Of a DNA stretch of 24,478 bases, positions 1 to 8,300 are shown piece by piece; position 1 is the first letter of the stretch, and every line of letters begins with the position of its first letter. The position numbers and the translations under genes were made by a program. The notes under the pieces are model-generated. The model was not told the origin of the DNA. It saw nothing but the letters and a program-made list of their open reading frames with translations, and ran no database searches. The stretch spans positions 1 to 24,478 of IMG/VR virus record IMGVR_UViG_3300025483_000072. The stretch is one strand, 5' to 3'. This stretch comes from a virus.

Positions 1-69
1 TGAACATCCAAAGGGGGTTAATTCCACTAAGTATTAGTGGCACCTTTGGTTGGAACGTCTCAAGTTCCT
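1..69 (-). other. Structured non-coding trailer next to tRNA-Thr
   Basis: No gene is visible here. Two inverted repeats lie directly 3' of the tRNA-Thr. One is GGAAC/GTTCC (52-56 with 64-68, 7-nt loop). The other is a nested structure: CCACTAA/TTAGTGG (24-30 with 34-40, 3-nt loop), enclosed by CCAAAGG/CCTTTGG (8-14 with 43-49). There is no T-run, so it is not a standard intrinsic terminator. It may be a tRNA processing or stability structure, or part of an element continuing off the left edge. The base pairing is seen directly; the role is unknown. Confidence 0.4.
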
Positions 70-71
70 AA

Positions 72-143
72 AGCCTCTGACAAGATTTGAACTTGCGACC
101 TGAGCTTTACAAAAGCCCTGCTCTACCACTGAGCTACGGAGGC
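72..143 (-). tRNA. tRNA-Thr (anticodon UGU)
   Basis: Read on the minus strand this folds as a complete cloverleaf. The acceptor is GCCTCCG with CAGAGGC (one mismatch). The D arm is GCTC/GAGC, the anticodon stem GGGCT/AGCTC with loop TTTGTAA (anticodon TGT), and the T arm contains GTTCAAATC. The discriminator base is T and no CCA is encoded. It decodes ACA. Phage-encoded tRNAs of this kind usually compensate for codon-usage differences from the host. The assignment rests on the visible fold. Confidence 0.9.
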
Positions 144-150
144 ATACGGG

Positions 151-200
151 TGACCTGATCTTTACAAAAGACCTGCTCTATCCAACTGAGCTAATCAGGC
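151..200 (-). pseudogene. Truncated tRNA-Thr-like copy (5' part only)
   Basis: The minus strand shows the acceptor 5' strand GCCTGAT, a D arm (GCTC/GAGC with a TTGGATA-type loop) and an anticodon arm GGTCT/AGATC with loop TTTGTAA (anticodon TGT). There is no T arm and no normal 3' acceptor strand; the sequence runs on into the intact tRNA-Thr. Similarity to the intact neighbour is high through the D and anticodon arms, so it looks like a degenerate tandem copy. The bases ATCAGGT at the 3' edge could pair with GCCTGAT, which would be expected if the T arm was lost by recombination between two short ATCAGG copies. The stop codon of the next gene lies inside its acceptor strand. Confidence 0.6.
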
Positions 201-454
201 AATAATTCTGGATTCTTAAAACTTAAAGCATACATCATTGGGTGACATTCTTCCATAATGAGATAGTTACTCCACTTCCAAAGGTCTTCCATTTCATACT
301 CTGGATTAATGGATGCTTCGTATGAGATAGCAGGATCTCTCTGCATTATGGGTTCTAACTCATCGAATGTGAACGGAATGTTTTCGACGAAGTACATCTT
401 AACATAACCGATCTCTTCGATCAGACAATATCTGGTACTTAATTTATAATCCAA
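191..454 (-). CDS. Hypothetical protein, 87 aa
   Basis: I do not recognise a family. It is a small acidic protein with many aromatic residues and a central EMEDLWKWSNYLIMEECHP stretch (about residues 55-73), and has no signal peptide or membrane segment. The full-length reading begins at a TTG codon; the first ATG is residue 20 (MYFVENIPF, about 397), so the start is uncertain. Its final residues LPD and stop are encoded by the acceptor strand of the truncated tRNA copy. It is the last of three small genes behind the promoter at 917-945. The unbroken reading frame and tight spacing support a real gene; the function is unknown. Confidence 0.6.
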   Translation of the reverse strand: MDYKLSTRYCLIEEIGYVKMYFVENIPFTFDELEPIMQRDPAISYEASINPEYEMEDLWKWSNYLIMEECHPMMYALSFKNPELLPD

Positions 455-478
455 CGTATCATAAACTCAACACGCCAA

Positions 479-745
479 TTATATAGTACCAATATCACCA
501 AGATCTGTCATCTGTTCCTCTAACATTGATGAAAGTTGTTGCTCAACATCAATCTGAGGTTTGATTTTAGGAATCTCAGCATAAGGGGCAAGAACACAGT
601 TACCTTTCTCACTCTTAATTAAGAATGATTGACCACGTTCAACAAGTGTGAAAATAATGTCAAAGTTTGCTTCCAATTCTTCAACGGTCAAATAAGGCAT
701 CTTCATAGTTGGTGTAGGTAACGTCATCTTCTGATACTTGTGCAC
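479..745 (-). CDS. Phd/YefM antitoxin-like protein (prevent-host-death fold)
   Basis: Residues about 17-60 (PYLTVEELEANFD, then a glycine turn, then SFLIKSEKGNCVLAPYAEI) match the pattern of Phd/YefM antitoxins: a short strand, a helix placing an asparagine, then a beta hairpin of the type 'V.I.K.G.PVA.L.P'. In that family this N-terminal part dimerises and binds operator DNA, and the C-terminal tail binds a toxin. The tail here is acidic and glutamine-rich (about 65-88). No recognisable toxin lies next to it, so it may act alone as a regulator or neutralise a host toxin. The reading from 745 uses GTG; ATGs at 727, 706 and 700 are alternatives, and the domain itself begins at the 700 ATG. It overlaps the upstream gene. 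The fold is inferred by eye. Confidence 0.55.
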   Translation of the reverse strand: MHKYQKMTLPTPTMKMPYLTVEELEANFDIIFTLVERGQSFLIKSEKGNCVLAPYAEIPKIKPQIDVEQQLSSMLEEQMTDLGDIGTI

Positions 746-893
746 GAATTTCCATCAAGACTCTTAAAAACTCATTAATTCCCGTTCTACCCATAGAACA
801 TTCAATCTCACGAATCTCACCATCACTGGAAAGAATCTGAAATTTGCGATTCTGGACATCGATCCAACAATGTTCAAGAACGGGACTGGACAT
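681..893 (-). CDS. Hypothetical protein, about 70 aa
   Basis: The start is set at the ATG giving MSSPVLEHCW, because AGGAG lies 7 nt upstream of it. A longer reading to 926 would begin inside the promoter. The N-terminal half (WIDVQNRKFQILSSDGEIREIEC) looks like a small beta sheet; the C-terminal half is a helix followed by an acidic end. I do not recognise the family. It is the first gene after a consensus-type sigma70 promoter, and its 3' end overlaps the Phd-like gene, suggesting translational coupling. Confidence 0.65.
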   Translation of the reverse strand: MSSPVLEHCWIDVQNRKFQILSSDGEIREIECSMGRTGINEFLRVLMEIRAQVSEDDVTYTNYEDALFDR

Positions 894-916
894 GAGTGTC
901 TCCTGACTACTCACAT

Positions 917-945
917 AGTATAGCACTCCCGTGTCTGGGTGTCAA
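917..945 (-). promoter_or_regulatory. Sigma70-type promoter for the 893-191 gene group
   Basis: The minus strand reads TTGACA (940-945), a 17-nt spacer, then TATACT (917-922): a perfect -35 and a 5/6 -10 at ideal spacing. It lies just past the stop codon of gp5 and about 24 nt before the start of the 70-aa gene, so transcription should begin near 910. It is likely an early promoter using the host RNA polymerase and may also supply the tRNA transcript. Confidence 0.85.
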
Positions 946-949
946 GGGG

Positions 950-3421
950 TCAGTTCAGCATGATTGGAGCACCAATGCAGGTCAGGGGTCCAGTTGCAGT
1001 GATAGTGATTAGTCCCACACCAGTGATAAACATCTTACCTGCTGTAGACAGACTGAAGACACCAGCAGTTGACATTGAGATGGCACCAGTAGTGTTGACT
1101 GTAAAGGCACAACCAGCAAGACCAGTGAAGTTCATAGCACCACCAGCACCCTGAATCACATTATACACAGCAGCAGTCAGTTGCTTGTGAGTCACGACGG
1201 ATGCAGGTGCTAAGTGAAGGGTTGTATCACTAGTGATTGTAGGAGACAAGAATGTTGTAATTCTCTTTCCTAAGAAGAAATTGAATTGTCCAACATTAGG
1301 ATCTAGTGTACCACCACCAAGTGCACTTGATGCTAAACCTTGAATACTTGCACCAACAACATTATATTCTGATTTTGCTGAGAAGTTAGTTGTAACACTA
1401 GATGACCAACCAATTGCAGGTGCAGATCCAACAATACTAGCACCCTGTAAATTGATTCTACCTTTTTGTGCCTTTAGATCAATACCTTCAGAAGCATGAA
1501 TAGATGCTTTATTTGCACCAATATGCCAACTACCCTTGTATTCACGTGAGAAGTCAGATGCATCAGTATGAGTTGATTCTCTTGCTCTACCATTATCTTT
1601 CACATTTCCATTCTTATCAACTTCAGGACCAGATGAAGTGAACTGTTGTGTTGTACCATCAGTGGAAACTTTTTGATCTCCATGAACTTTGAAAATTAAA
1701 TCACCATCAACTTCGATGATATAGTTACCTTTAACATGTTCACACTTATCACCTTCAATGATTCTGGTTTCAGTTTTTGTCTTATGCTCATGAGTATTAC
1801 CCTTTTCATCGGTAACGTGTGAGTTACCAGCATGATCAACTTTTCTCTTAAATCTCTTGCCAGGTTCTGCAGAAGACTGCTCATATGAACCATCAGCAAA
1901 GTTTTCAACAAAAGTTGTTGCTGCATTTAGTAGAGTTTCATTCCACGGTGAGTTAGCCCTCTTATATGGATTATTATCTGATCTTTCATACCCACGTAAT
2001 GTATCAGTAGAACATTCCGAACTACCATATAATGGCATCCAGTTTTTCACCCTATCATCAGATTTTTTCCTTCGACACGGATCTGGGAATAATAGATCTA
2101 ATAGTAGATTAACAACAAAATTAACAATATTTGTAATTAGATCTTTCCCTGCTTGTGTACTCCAGAATTCAGCAGTCTCCGAAACTGCCTTTGCTGCGGC
2201 GGATGTTTCTTTTGCAGTTTGTATAGCATCTGCAATAGAACCTGCAATCTCGATTGCTTTACCAAGGGAATTCTGAATATTGCCCATGATGTTATCAACT
2301 GTCAATAAGGCACTAGAAATATAATTTGATATTGTAGAAGATACTTGATCTATTATACTATCCGCAAATCCTTGTACAAAGTTTGCTGCATTTGAGATTG
2401 CCGATGCAAAATTGTTACCAATCTCAAAGTCACACATGAATCTGTTGACAACACGAATAGCAGTGTCAATCAGAAGTTGATATACAAACGGTAATGCTGC
2501 AAAATTAGACATAAGGTCAGTAACAGCATCACCAATCAAATTAGCAATGCCTGCTTTCAACTCAGCAAATAGTCCATTGAAAGCATATGAAATAAATCTC
2601 TTGATTTTGACAATGATTGCATCAATATTAATAAGAGAACCTGTAAAGGCAGAGAAAAACTCACCATTATATCCCTTAGAAAGAGATCCGATAGTGACAC
2701 CAAGGTCACAAAGCATATATCTCAGTGTATCAACATACTCCGAAAAATCACCTGCTTTACCATTACTAACAGGTCTAGGACATGTACTAGGAACACCAGA
2801 AGGGTTTGCTGCTGATGCAGGTGCTTTTGTTGAACCTGCACCTACTGGTCCAGTATTTTGTGGTCCAGATCCATCATCATTACGTCCAGGATTGGTGTTT
2901 AGTGATGCATTAGATGCAAGATCATTACTATTTTGTCTAGATCCCTTTCGATTACCCCTTTCTCTTGTTAATTCTTGCCCAAGAGGACGGTTATGATTGA
3001 TATCTGCAGTTGCAACATTAGTAAAACCACCACCATTGCCCTTGATATCAGCAATCCATTCACCTGCTTTTAACTTTTCTTTATCATCAGTTCCTGTATT
3101 CAGGAAAGAACGCAAAATACCCATGATCACAGGTTGTTGTGCTTCTTCACCATCCAGGAAGAATCCCATCACAATAGCACCCACACCAAGTCTATTGTTT
3201 GACTTACCAATGTTTTTGATACCTACTTCAGTAGTAGGTTGCATAACATGAGCCCATGGCAGCATATCTGTAGGAATATTCTCTTTATAATCCTCTCCAG
3301 TATACCAACCAGCAACACGAACTTTGACCCTACCTAAACCTGCAGGATCCCCATCATTTTTTTCGACTTGTCCTACCCACCAAGTAAAACCGTCCTTACC
3401 AATAAATGACTGGGTTGTCAT
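950..3421 (-). CDS. 5: gp5-like baseplate hub/spike protein lacking the lysozyme domain
   Basis: Residues about 10-110 form the gp5/VgrG-type OB-fold (WWVGQVEKNDGDPAGLGRVKVRV, LPWAHVMQPTTEVG, VIMGFFLDGEEAQQPVIMG). In T4 this sits under gp27 at the tail tip. About 110-220 is a low-complexity linker. About 225-450 is helical and hydrophobic (for example NFVVNLLLDLLF). The C-terminal half is beta-rich and repetitive (YIIEVDGDLIFKVHGDQ, then many Gly/Ser/Thr turns), as expected for the trimeric needle. T4 gp5 (575 aa) carries a lysozyme between OB-fold and needle; no such catalytic pattern is visible here and the helical domain takes its place. The gene is last in the tail operon, two genes after the gp27-like gene, with its own early and late promoters. 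Confidence 0.85.
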   Translation of the reverse strand: MTTQSFIGKDGFTWWVGQVEKNDGDPAGLGRVKVRVAGWYTGEDYKENIPTDMLPWAHVMQPTTEVGIKNIGKSNNRLGVGAIVMGFFLDGEEAQQPVIMGILRSFLNTGTDDKEKLKAGEWIADIKGNGGGFTNVATADINHNRPLGQELTRERGNRKGSRQNSNDLASNASLNTNPGRNDDGSGPQNTGPVGAGSTKAPASAANPSGVPSTCPRPVSNGKAGDFSEYVDTLRYMLCDLGVTIGSLSKGYNGEFFSAFTGSLINIDAIIVKIKRFISYAFNGLFAELKAGIANLIGDAVTDLMSNFAALPFVYQLLIDTAIRVVNRFMCDFEIGNNFASAISNAANFVQGFADSIIDQVSSTISNYISSALLTVDNIMGNIQNSLGKAIEIAGSIADAIQTAKETSAAAKAVSETAEFWSTQAGKDLITNIVNFVVNLLLDLLFPDPCRRKKSDDRVKNWMPLYGSSECSTDTLRGYERSDNNPYKRANSPWNETLLNAATTFVENFADGSYEQSSAEPGKRFKRKVDHAGNSHVTDEKGNTHEHKTKTETRIIEGDKCEHVKGNYIIEVDGDLIFKVHGDQKVSTDGTTQQFTSSGPEVDKNGNVKDNGRARESTHTDASDFSREYKGSWHIGANKASIHASEGIDLKAQKGRINLQGASIVGSAPAIGWSSSVTTNFSAKSEYNVVGASIQGLASSALGGGTLDPNVGQFNFFLGKRITTFLSPTITSDTTLHLAPASVVTHKQLTAAVYNVIQGAGGAMNFTGLAGCAFTVNTTGAISMSTAGVFSLSTAGKMFITGVGLITITATGPLTCIGAPIMLN

Positions 3422-3445
3422 ATTTCACAAATTATCGTTACCCTG

Positions 3446-3453
3446 TATTTATA
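3446..3453 (-). promoter_or_regulatory. T4-type late promoter before gp5
   Basis: The minus strand carries TATAAATA, the exact T4 late promoter core recognised by the gp55 sigma factor with the gp33/gp45 co-activators. It lies in non-coding DNA 25 nt upstream of the gp5 start codon, just downstream of a sigma70-type promoter. gp33 is encoded in this window. Confidence 0.75.
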
Positions 3454-3481
3454 GCTTTTCTCTGATCTCTCTACAAAAGAT

Positions 3482-3510
3482 ATTGTACTGATTATCCAAA
3501 CTTTTGTCAA
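3482..3510 (-). promoter_or_regulatory. Sigma70-type promoter before gp5
   Basis: The minus strand reads TTGACA (3505-3510), a 17-nt spacer, then TACAAT (3482-3487). It sits between the terminator at 3532-3562 and the gp5 start, so gp5 begins a separate transcription unit. Confidence 0.8.
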
Positions 3511-3531
3511 GCCCCTGAAAACTTTACAGAC

Positions 3532-3562
3532 AAAAAAATCCCCCGAGGTTTTTTCGGGGGAT
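3532..3562 (-). terminator. Intrinsic terminator after the small gene at 3589
   Basis: On the minus strand a 9-bp GC-rich stem (ATCCCCCGA with TCGGGGGAT, 3538-3546 and 3554-3562) with a 7-nt loop is followed by a run of seven T's (3532-3538). It ends the long tail operon 26 bases after the stop of the small gene and insulates it from the gp5 promoters. Confidence 0.9.
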
Positions 3563-3588
3563 TCTACAAATCAAAAGTTGATTTTTGT

Positions 3589-3978
3589 TTAGTCGTCGAA
3601 TACTTTACACATTGGTGAACCAGGGTGATCATCACAGAACTTATCTAAAATTTTGTCCTGATGACGATTCTCTGGATTAGCAATTCTACCTTCTGTTTTA
3701 GGATCCCATTCATCAGGTGAATGTGTTTCATTACAATGTAGATCTACCTTGTATTCATTCCACTTATCATTAGGATCATAGAGTGGATCATTAGAATCTC
3801 TCTGCTTAGGTTGTGACATTAAATCCTCCCTTCTTAATATAAGACTAATTATGGACTTTGATGCGTCATACACTGATTTTGTGTTAAAATCAGAGATTGA
3901 CTTATTGATCTGATCTCGTAAGAAAAAGAGTTTTTCATCGATTTCGTTTACTTTCTTTGCTACCTTTCCACTCATCAT
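3589..3978 (-). CDS. Hypothetical protein, 129 aa, with a strong internal start
   Basis: The first 53 residues look like a charged coiled coil (KVNEIDEKLFFLRDQINKSI). The rest is hydrophilic and ends with a small cysteine pair (KFCDDHPGSPMCKVFDD). I do not recognise a family. AGGGA precedes the first of two adjacent ATGs. However, the in-frame ATG at 3819 (MSQPKQRDSNDPLYD) is preceded by GGGAGG at 5-nt spacing, a better ribosome site than that of the full-length start. The gene may make two proteins (129 and 76 aa), or only the shorter one. It lies between the gp27-like gene and the terminator, so a virion or tail-assembly role is possible but not shown. Confidence 0.65.
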   Translation of the reverse strand: MMSGKVAKKVNEIDEKLFFLRDQINKSISDFNTKSVYDASKSIISLILRREDLMSQPKQRDSNDPLYDPNDKWNEYKVDLHCNETHSPDEWDPKTEGRIANPENRHQDKILDKFCDDHPGSPMCKVFDD

Positions 3979-3989
3979 AGTCCCTATTT

Positions 3990-5312
3990 CTATTGATAAG
4001 AATCCCTCGCAATATATATGTCTGTCTCCATGGACCCTTCAATATTGTATCGATGTGTAATACCACTGACCAAATACTTGCCAGAGTTTTTCTTATCGAT
4101 AACAGTATTTTGCCCATCCCACCGTGGTACGTTGATATTGATAACATCACCAGCAACAATACCAAAGTTTCCAGGAACTGTAATACGACCACTGATATGA
4201 TCTAATGACAAGAATCGGGATAGGGTATAGGGTTTGGCATCTGCAGATGTTTCATAGTCACCACCACTAATATTTTGTGCAGTCCTAATGGTACTGCCTG
4301 TAGCACCACCAATGGGTCCACTATTATTAGTCGTGTTTGCCTCTCTTGTAATAGCATCCCCAAAGAGATGAGGTGCTACACAGGAATAGAACACTCTCGA
4401 TACTCCACCAATTTGATCTTCAACTTGCGTAAACTCTGAGAAGGGATTCGTACTTCCCAGATGACTCATTCTACCGTATGCATCGTTGATAGACCACCTT
4501 TTCGCTATGTTATTTTCCGATTTCAAATTCACGAAATCAACACCATAGAAGATGCCACCATAAGCACCTTTCTGTAGATTATCTTGAACATTCAGACCAC
4601 TATCAATAACAAAGCTTCTGATTGCTAGTTGATCATTAGGACCAACATTTTGAGCAAGGTTTTTAGGTCTCAGTGTGTACTCATACTTTGATTTACCTTC
4701 ACACAATTTGTCCATAGATTTAAAATGGAAACCATCTAGTGCTTCATAGAATAGATAACCTGCTTGTCCACTTTTGCCACCTCGGATTGCTTTTGCTGAT
4801 AGTTGTGCGATAAAATCAAAGGGTCTGTAGTTTGGGCAGATAAAAGATCCCCTGTGTTCCGTACCTTCAATTTCAACCTTCTTTTGTGTACCCAATCTTC
4901 TCTTCAGAATATCTCTAACAATTGAAGATATCTTGGTATTCTTGTATGCAAATAATAATCTCTGATTGTCATTCAAATAACTCTCTCTAGAGTTAAACAC
5001 AAGATTATACTTCTTAACTTTCTCACCATCAATTAAGTCACGTACTTCATTCAAACTTGTTTGCCAAGTCATACGACCACCGTATGAATCCATATCAAGA
5101 TCTAAAATCTCTTGACCGACAATTTGTGTATAGAGACCTACATTGTCTTGAATAGACAAAATGACTCTGACACTAGGACAATCAATACTCTGTAGAATAG
5201 TGATACCCTGCACATATGCTGTAATGTCAGGTAACTTAGTCCCATCTGCCTTTCTTAGTGTGATGTTGTTGACTACAGCATCACCAACGTTATAAACTCC
5301 AGTTCTTGCCAT
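3990..5312 (-). CDS. 27: gp27-like baseplate central hub protein
   Basis: The 440-aa protein has the tail-hub pattern of T4 gp27 (391 aa): an N-terminal beta domain (about 25-130; LPDITAYVQGITILQSIDCPSVRVILSIQDN), then a second domain (about 135-215) with PNYRPFDFIAQLSAKAIRGG and GYLFYEALDGFHFKSMDKL, the 'load the field, read the test' block typical of gp27/gpD hub proteins. The C-terminal part (about 370-440) is again beta (RITVPGNFGIVAGDVI, GKYLVSGITHRY). In T4 a gp27 trimer caps the tail tube and holds the gp5 trimer. Here the gene sits immediately upstream of the small gene and gp5, matching that partnership. Its start overlaps the stop of the preceding gene by one base (TAATG). The identity is inferred from these motifs and position. 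Confidence 0.8.
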   Translation of the reverse strand: MARTGVYNVGDAVVNNITLRKADGTKLPDITAYVQGITILQSIDCPSVRVILSIQDNVGLYTQIVGQEILDLDMDSYGGRMTWQTSLNEVRDLIDGEKVKKYNLVFNSRESYLNDNQRLLFAYKNTKISSIVRDILKRRLGTQKKVEIEGTEHRGSFICPNYRPFDFIAQLSAKAIRGGKSGQAGYLFYEALDGFHFKSMDKLCEGKSKYEYTLRPKNLAQNVGPNDQLAIRSFVIDSGLNVQDNLQKGAYGGIFYGVDFVNLKSENNIAKRWSINDAYGRMSHLGSTNPFSEFTQVEDQIGGVSRVFYSCVAPHLFGDAITREANTTNNSGPIGGATGSTIRTAQNISGGDYETSADAKPYTLSRFLSLDHISGRITVPGNFGIVAGDVININVPRWDGQNTVIDKKNSGKYLVSGITHRYNIEGSMETDIYIARDSYQ

Positions 5313-8300
5313 TACTTAACACCTCCACCAAAAATCTTACCAGCAATAGAACTAAGACTACCAGCAATAGTAGATGTAAGATTTTCACCTGAAGAAGATT
5401 TCTGGAATCCAGGACTTGGTGCTCCTCCACCACTACTTTGTCCACCCTTCTGAGATGCACTAATAATTGCTGATTGAATCATGGGTAATATTTGTGCCAT
5501 AGCCTGATCATTTATAGCAGGTGGCAGTTCTGCCATCTTGCCTTTGTCTACAAGGACACCAGCAATAACATCACTAGTAACCTTAACTAATTTATCTGTC
5601 AACATAGTGGTTGCACCTTCCAAGTTCTGAATCTTGGCAGAGTTCTGTGCTACCTGCTGAGTCTTCATCAATGTGGAGAATGCCTTTGCTGCATTGACGT
5701 TCAAGACTGTTGATCCACCAGGAACAAAAGCTTGTTTTGAGTCAGGTCCACCTGCGGTGCCCGCAAGTTGGCCAACAGCAAAGTCTAGAGCACCCATACC
5801 AGACTGTTTCAGGAAAGTTGATGCACCTAAACCTTTACCACCGATGTTCAATGCGTCTAGTGTACCACCAAACATCGATGTAAATCCAGGACCAAAGATC
5901 ATCTCACCACCTTGAGCAAGAATATTTCCCATTCCTCCCATTCCACCCAAGATATCTCCACTCATCAGTCCACTAAATGCACCATCTAACATACCACCTG
6001 CTGATGACATCAACCCACCAAAACTTCCTCCGATCATATTACCAAGACCACCAAACCCTCCGATGCCACCGAGTGCACCAGATAAAGCACCACCGATACC
6101 TCCACCACCCATCAGTCCACTGATACCACCAATAGCAGCAGATGCAATAGGTCCAATACCAGGGATGAATGATGCAGCAATAGGTGCTATTTTTGCGACA
6201 GTCTTACCAATACTACCTAATGCATTGCCAATACCCTTAGCAATACCACCAAGGAACATGCGTTGAGGTCTGATTGTATTGAGAGTTTTTTTGATTTTTT
6301 CAGCAGTCATATTACTAGACTGGTCAGGATAGTGGAACTTACCGTTAGCATTCGGGAACGAAGCAAACTCTTGTGATAGTCCTTGCATGAAGGTCTCTGT
6401 GGACATCTTACCTGCTAACCAGTCGTCCCCTCCACGGCCTGTTATGTTTGCCTTAACAATAATTTTATCTTGATTAGCAGGACTGAATAGATCTTTATCT
6501 GGATCTAAACCCGCCTTTCTTGCTCGTCCCTTGAGGAAACGTGGAAGTTGTTGATACTTACCAACAGCTCCTGTTGCTTTCTCAACAACTTCAGAGATGG
6601 TCATTTTGGTTGCCCCAGGCAATGTCGTACTGGGGTTCATTGCCTCATAGTTGCCACCTGACTCCTTACCAGCAATTAGATCTAAGAGTGGACCCCATGT
6701 ACCTGGACTTCCAGCAGATGCAGATGCTGTTTTTTCACCATTAGGACCAAAAGCAGGACCTGCATATTCCACGGGTGAACTGGAGGGAGTTGTACCAGGT
6801 GGAGATGGTGCAGCAGCTGCTGGTGATCCTCCAGGTAGGATACTCTTAAACCAATCTTTGATAGCATCGGTCATTGCCTCGGCAAAGTCCTTTCCTGCCT
6901 GATTGTTGCTTGTGGACAGACCCATTGCCTTATCTAAGATATTGCCGTCTACACCAAAAATTTGCAGAATAGGACCCATCAATGTCTTAGCAATCGGTCC
7001 AAGCATGTTACCGATTCCAAAAGGTAGTTTTCCTAGAAGAGAACCCAGACCAACTAGAATCCCAGCACCTGCCATTTTAAGTGGCATAGGAATGAGAGTT
7101 GCCATTCCTTTTGCCATCTTCTTACTGTTGCCAAGGATAGCAGCAAGAGGATCATTACCTGAGTCAGTATATCTGTTCTTGATAGGAACAACTGCTTCAG
7201 TTCCATGTGCTTCGATTGCTCCACCACCAACTGATGCACGATATCCTTGATTTCTACCAGTGATGATACGAGCAGCACCAGACTGAGCATGGGGTGGTCT
7301 ACCACCTGTTCTGAATGGTAAGATAGAACCACTTTCAGCCTTAGGAACAGGAGCTGTAGGAGTTCCACTTGTTCCACCAGAGTTTGTTGTTGTTGCAGGA
7401 GTTCCACTTGTTCCACCAGAGTTTGTTGGTGCTGCAGGTGTTGGTCCTTCTCCACCATCAGACATCAGACTTGAAACACCATAGGCAGCTGCTCCAACAG
7501 CTGCAGTTGTTAACAGACCCTTAACTAATCCACCACCTTTCATTCTGGCAACACCAGTCCTGGTTGCCATGACAACTGCTTTACCTGCCTTAGCAGCAAG
7601 ACCTAATGCTTTCGGGATTATTCTTAGTACCCTAAAGATTCTCTTAACATCTTTAATAATTTTGAAAGGATTCTTTAGATATCTGTTGACTAAGAACAGA
7701 GAGAATATTCCTACGGCAAACTGTAAGAATCCTTTCAATCTGTCTAGTAGTGAACTATCACTACCAAACACGTTACTAAAACCTTCTAGTGCACTGATAA
7801 CACCAAACTCTACAAATTTATAGATTGCTTTACCAACTTTGACTAGGATTTTTAAAAAATCCACAGCCATCTTTGCATTTTTAGGGTTAGACAACCACGA
7901 TAATGCACCATACAAAACTAGTGTCTTTAAGAACTTAATTATTCCTGCGAAGAACCCACCACCACCCTCAGGTGATGTATCAGTCGAACCATCAGTAACT
8001 GGTCCTGCACGTTTTGCTTCAAGATCACCCTCTCTACCACCTAATCTTGCCCGTGATGCTGCAATTCTACTCTCTCTTGATGCTTGCCTTTGTTGTTTAA
8101 CAGCAGCAATTTTTCTCTTACGGTCTTCAGATGCTAGACCTTTAATAGAATCATTAATTAATTTATTATTTTTGATTAATCCCTTAGTTGAATTATCAAT
8201 ACTAAGTTTGATGCCCTGTAGAATCTTAGTTTGCTCATTCAACTGACCACCAATCCTATTCAGTGCAAGAACTTGCATTCTAGGAGTACCATCTGGTTTA

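Noticed and set aside
72-200. tRNA region as a phage attachment site
   Set aside because: No integrase or excisionase is present, and the gene content is that of a lytic T4-like phage.
893-926. Longer N-terminus (MLYYVSSQETL) for the 70-aa gene
   Set aside because: It would begin within the -10 region of the promoter, upstream of the predicted transcript start, and the ATG at 893 has a good ribosome site.
1857-2276. Plus-strand open frame of 139 codons inside gp5
   Set aside because: It lies fully antisense to a well-supported gene, has no ribosome site or recognisable protein features; the same applies to the other plus-strand frames within the tail and replication genes.
7054-7458. Minus-strand open frame of 134 codons in the 1026-aa gene
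   Set aside because: Its product is low-complexity (Gln/Leu/Val-rich) and is an alternative-frame reading of the linker repeats of the real gene.
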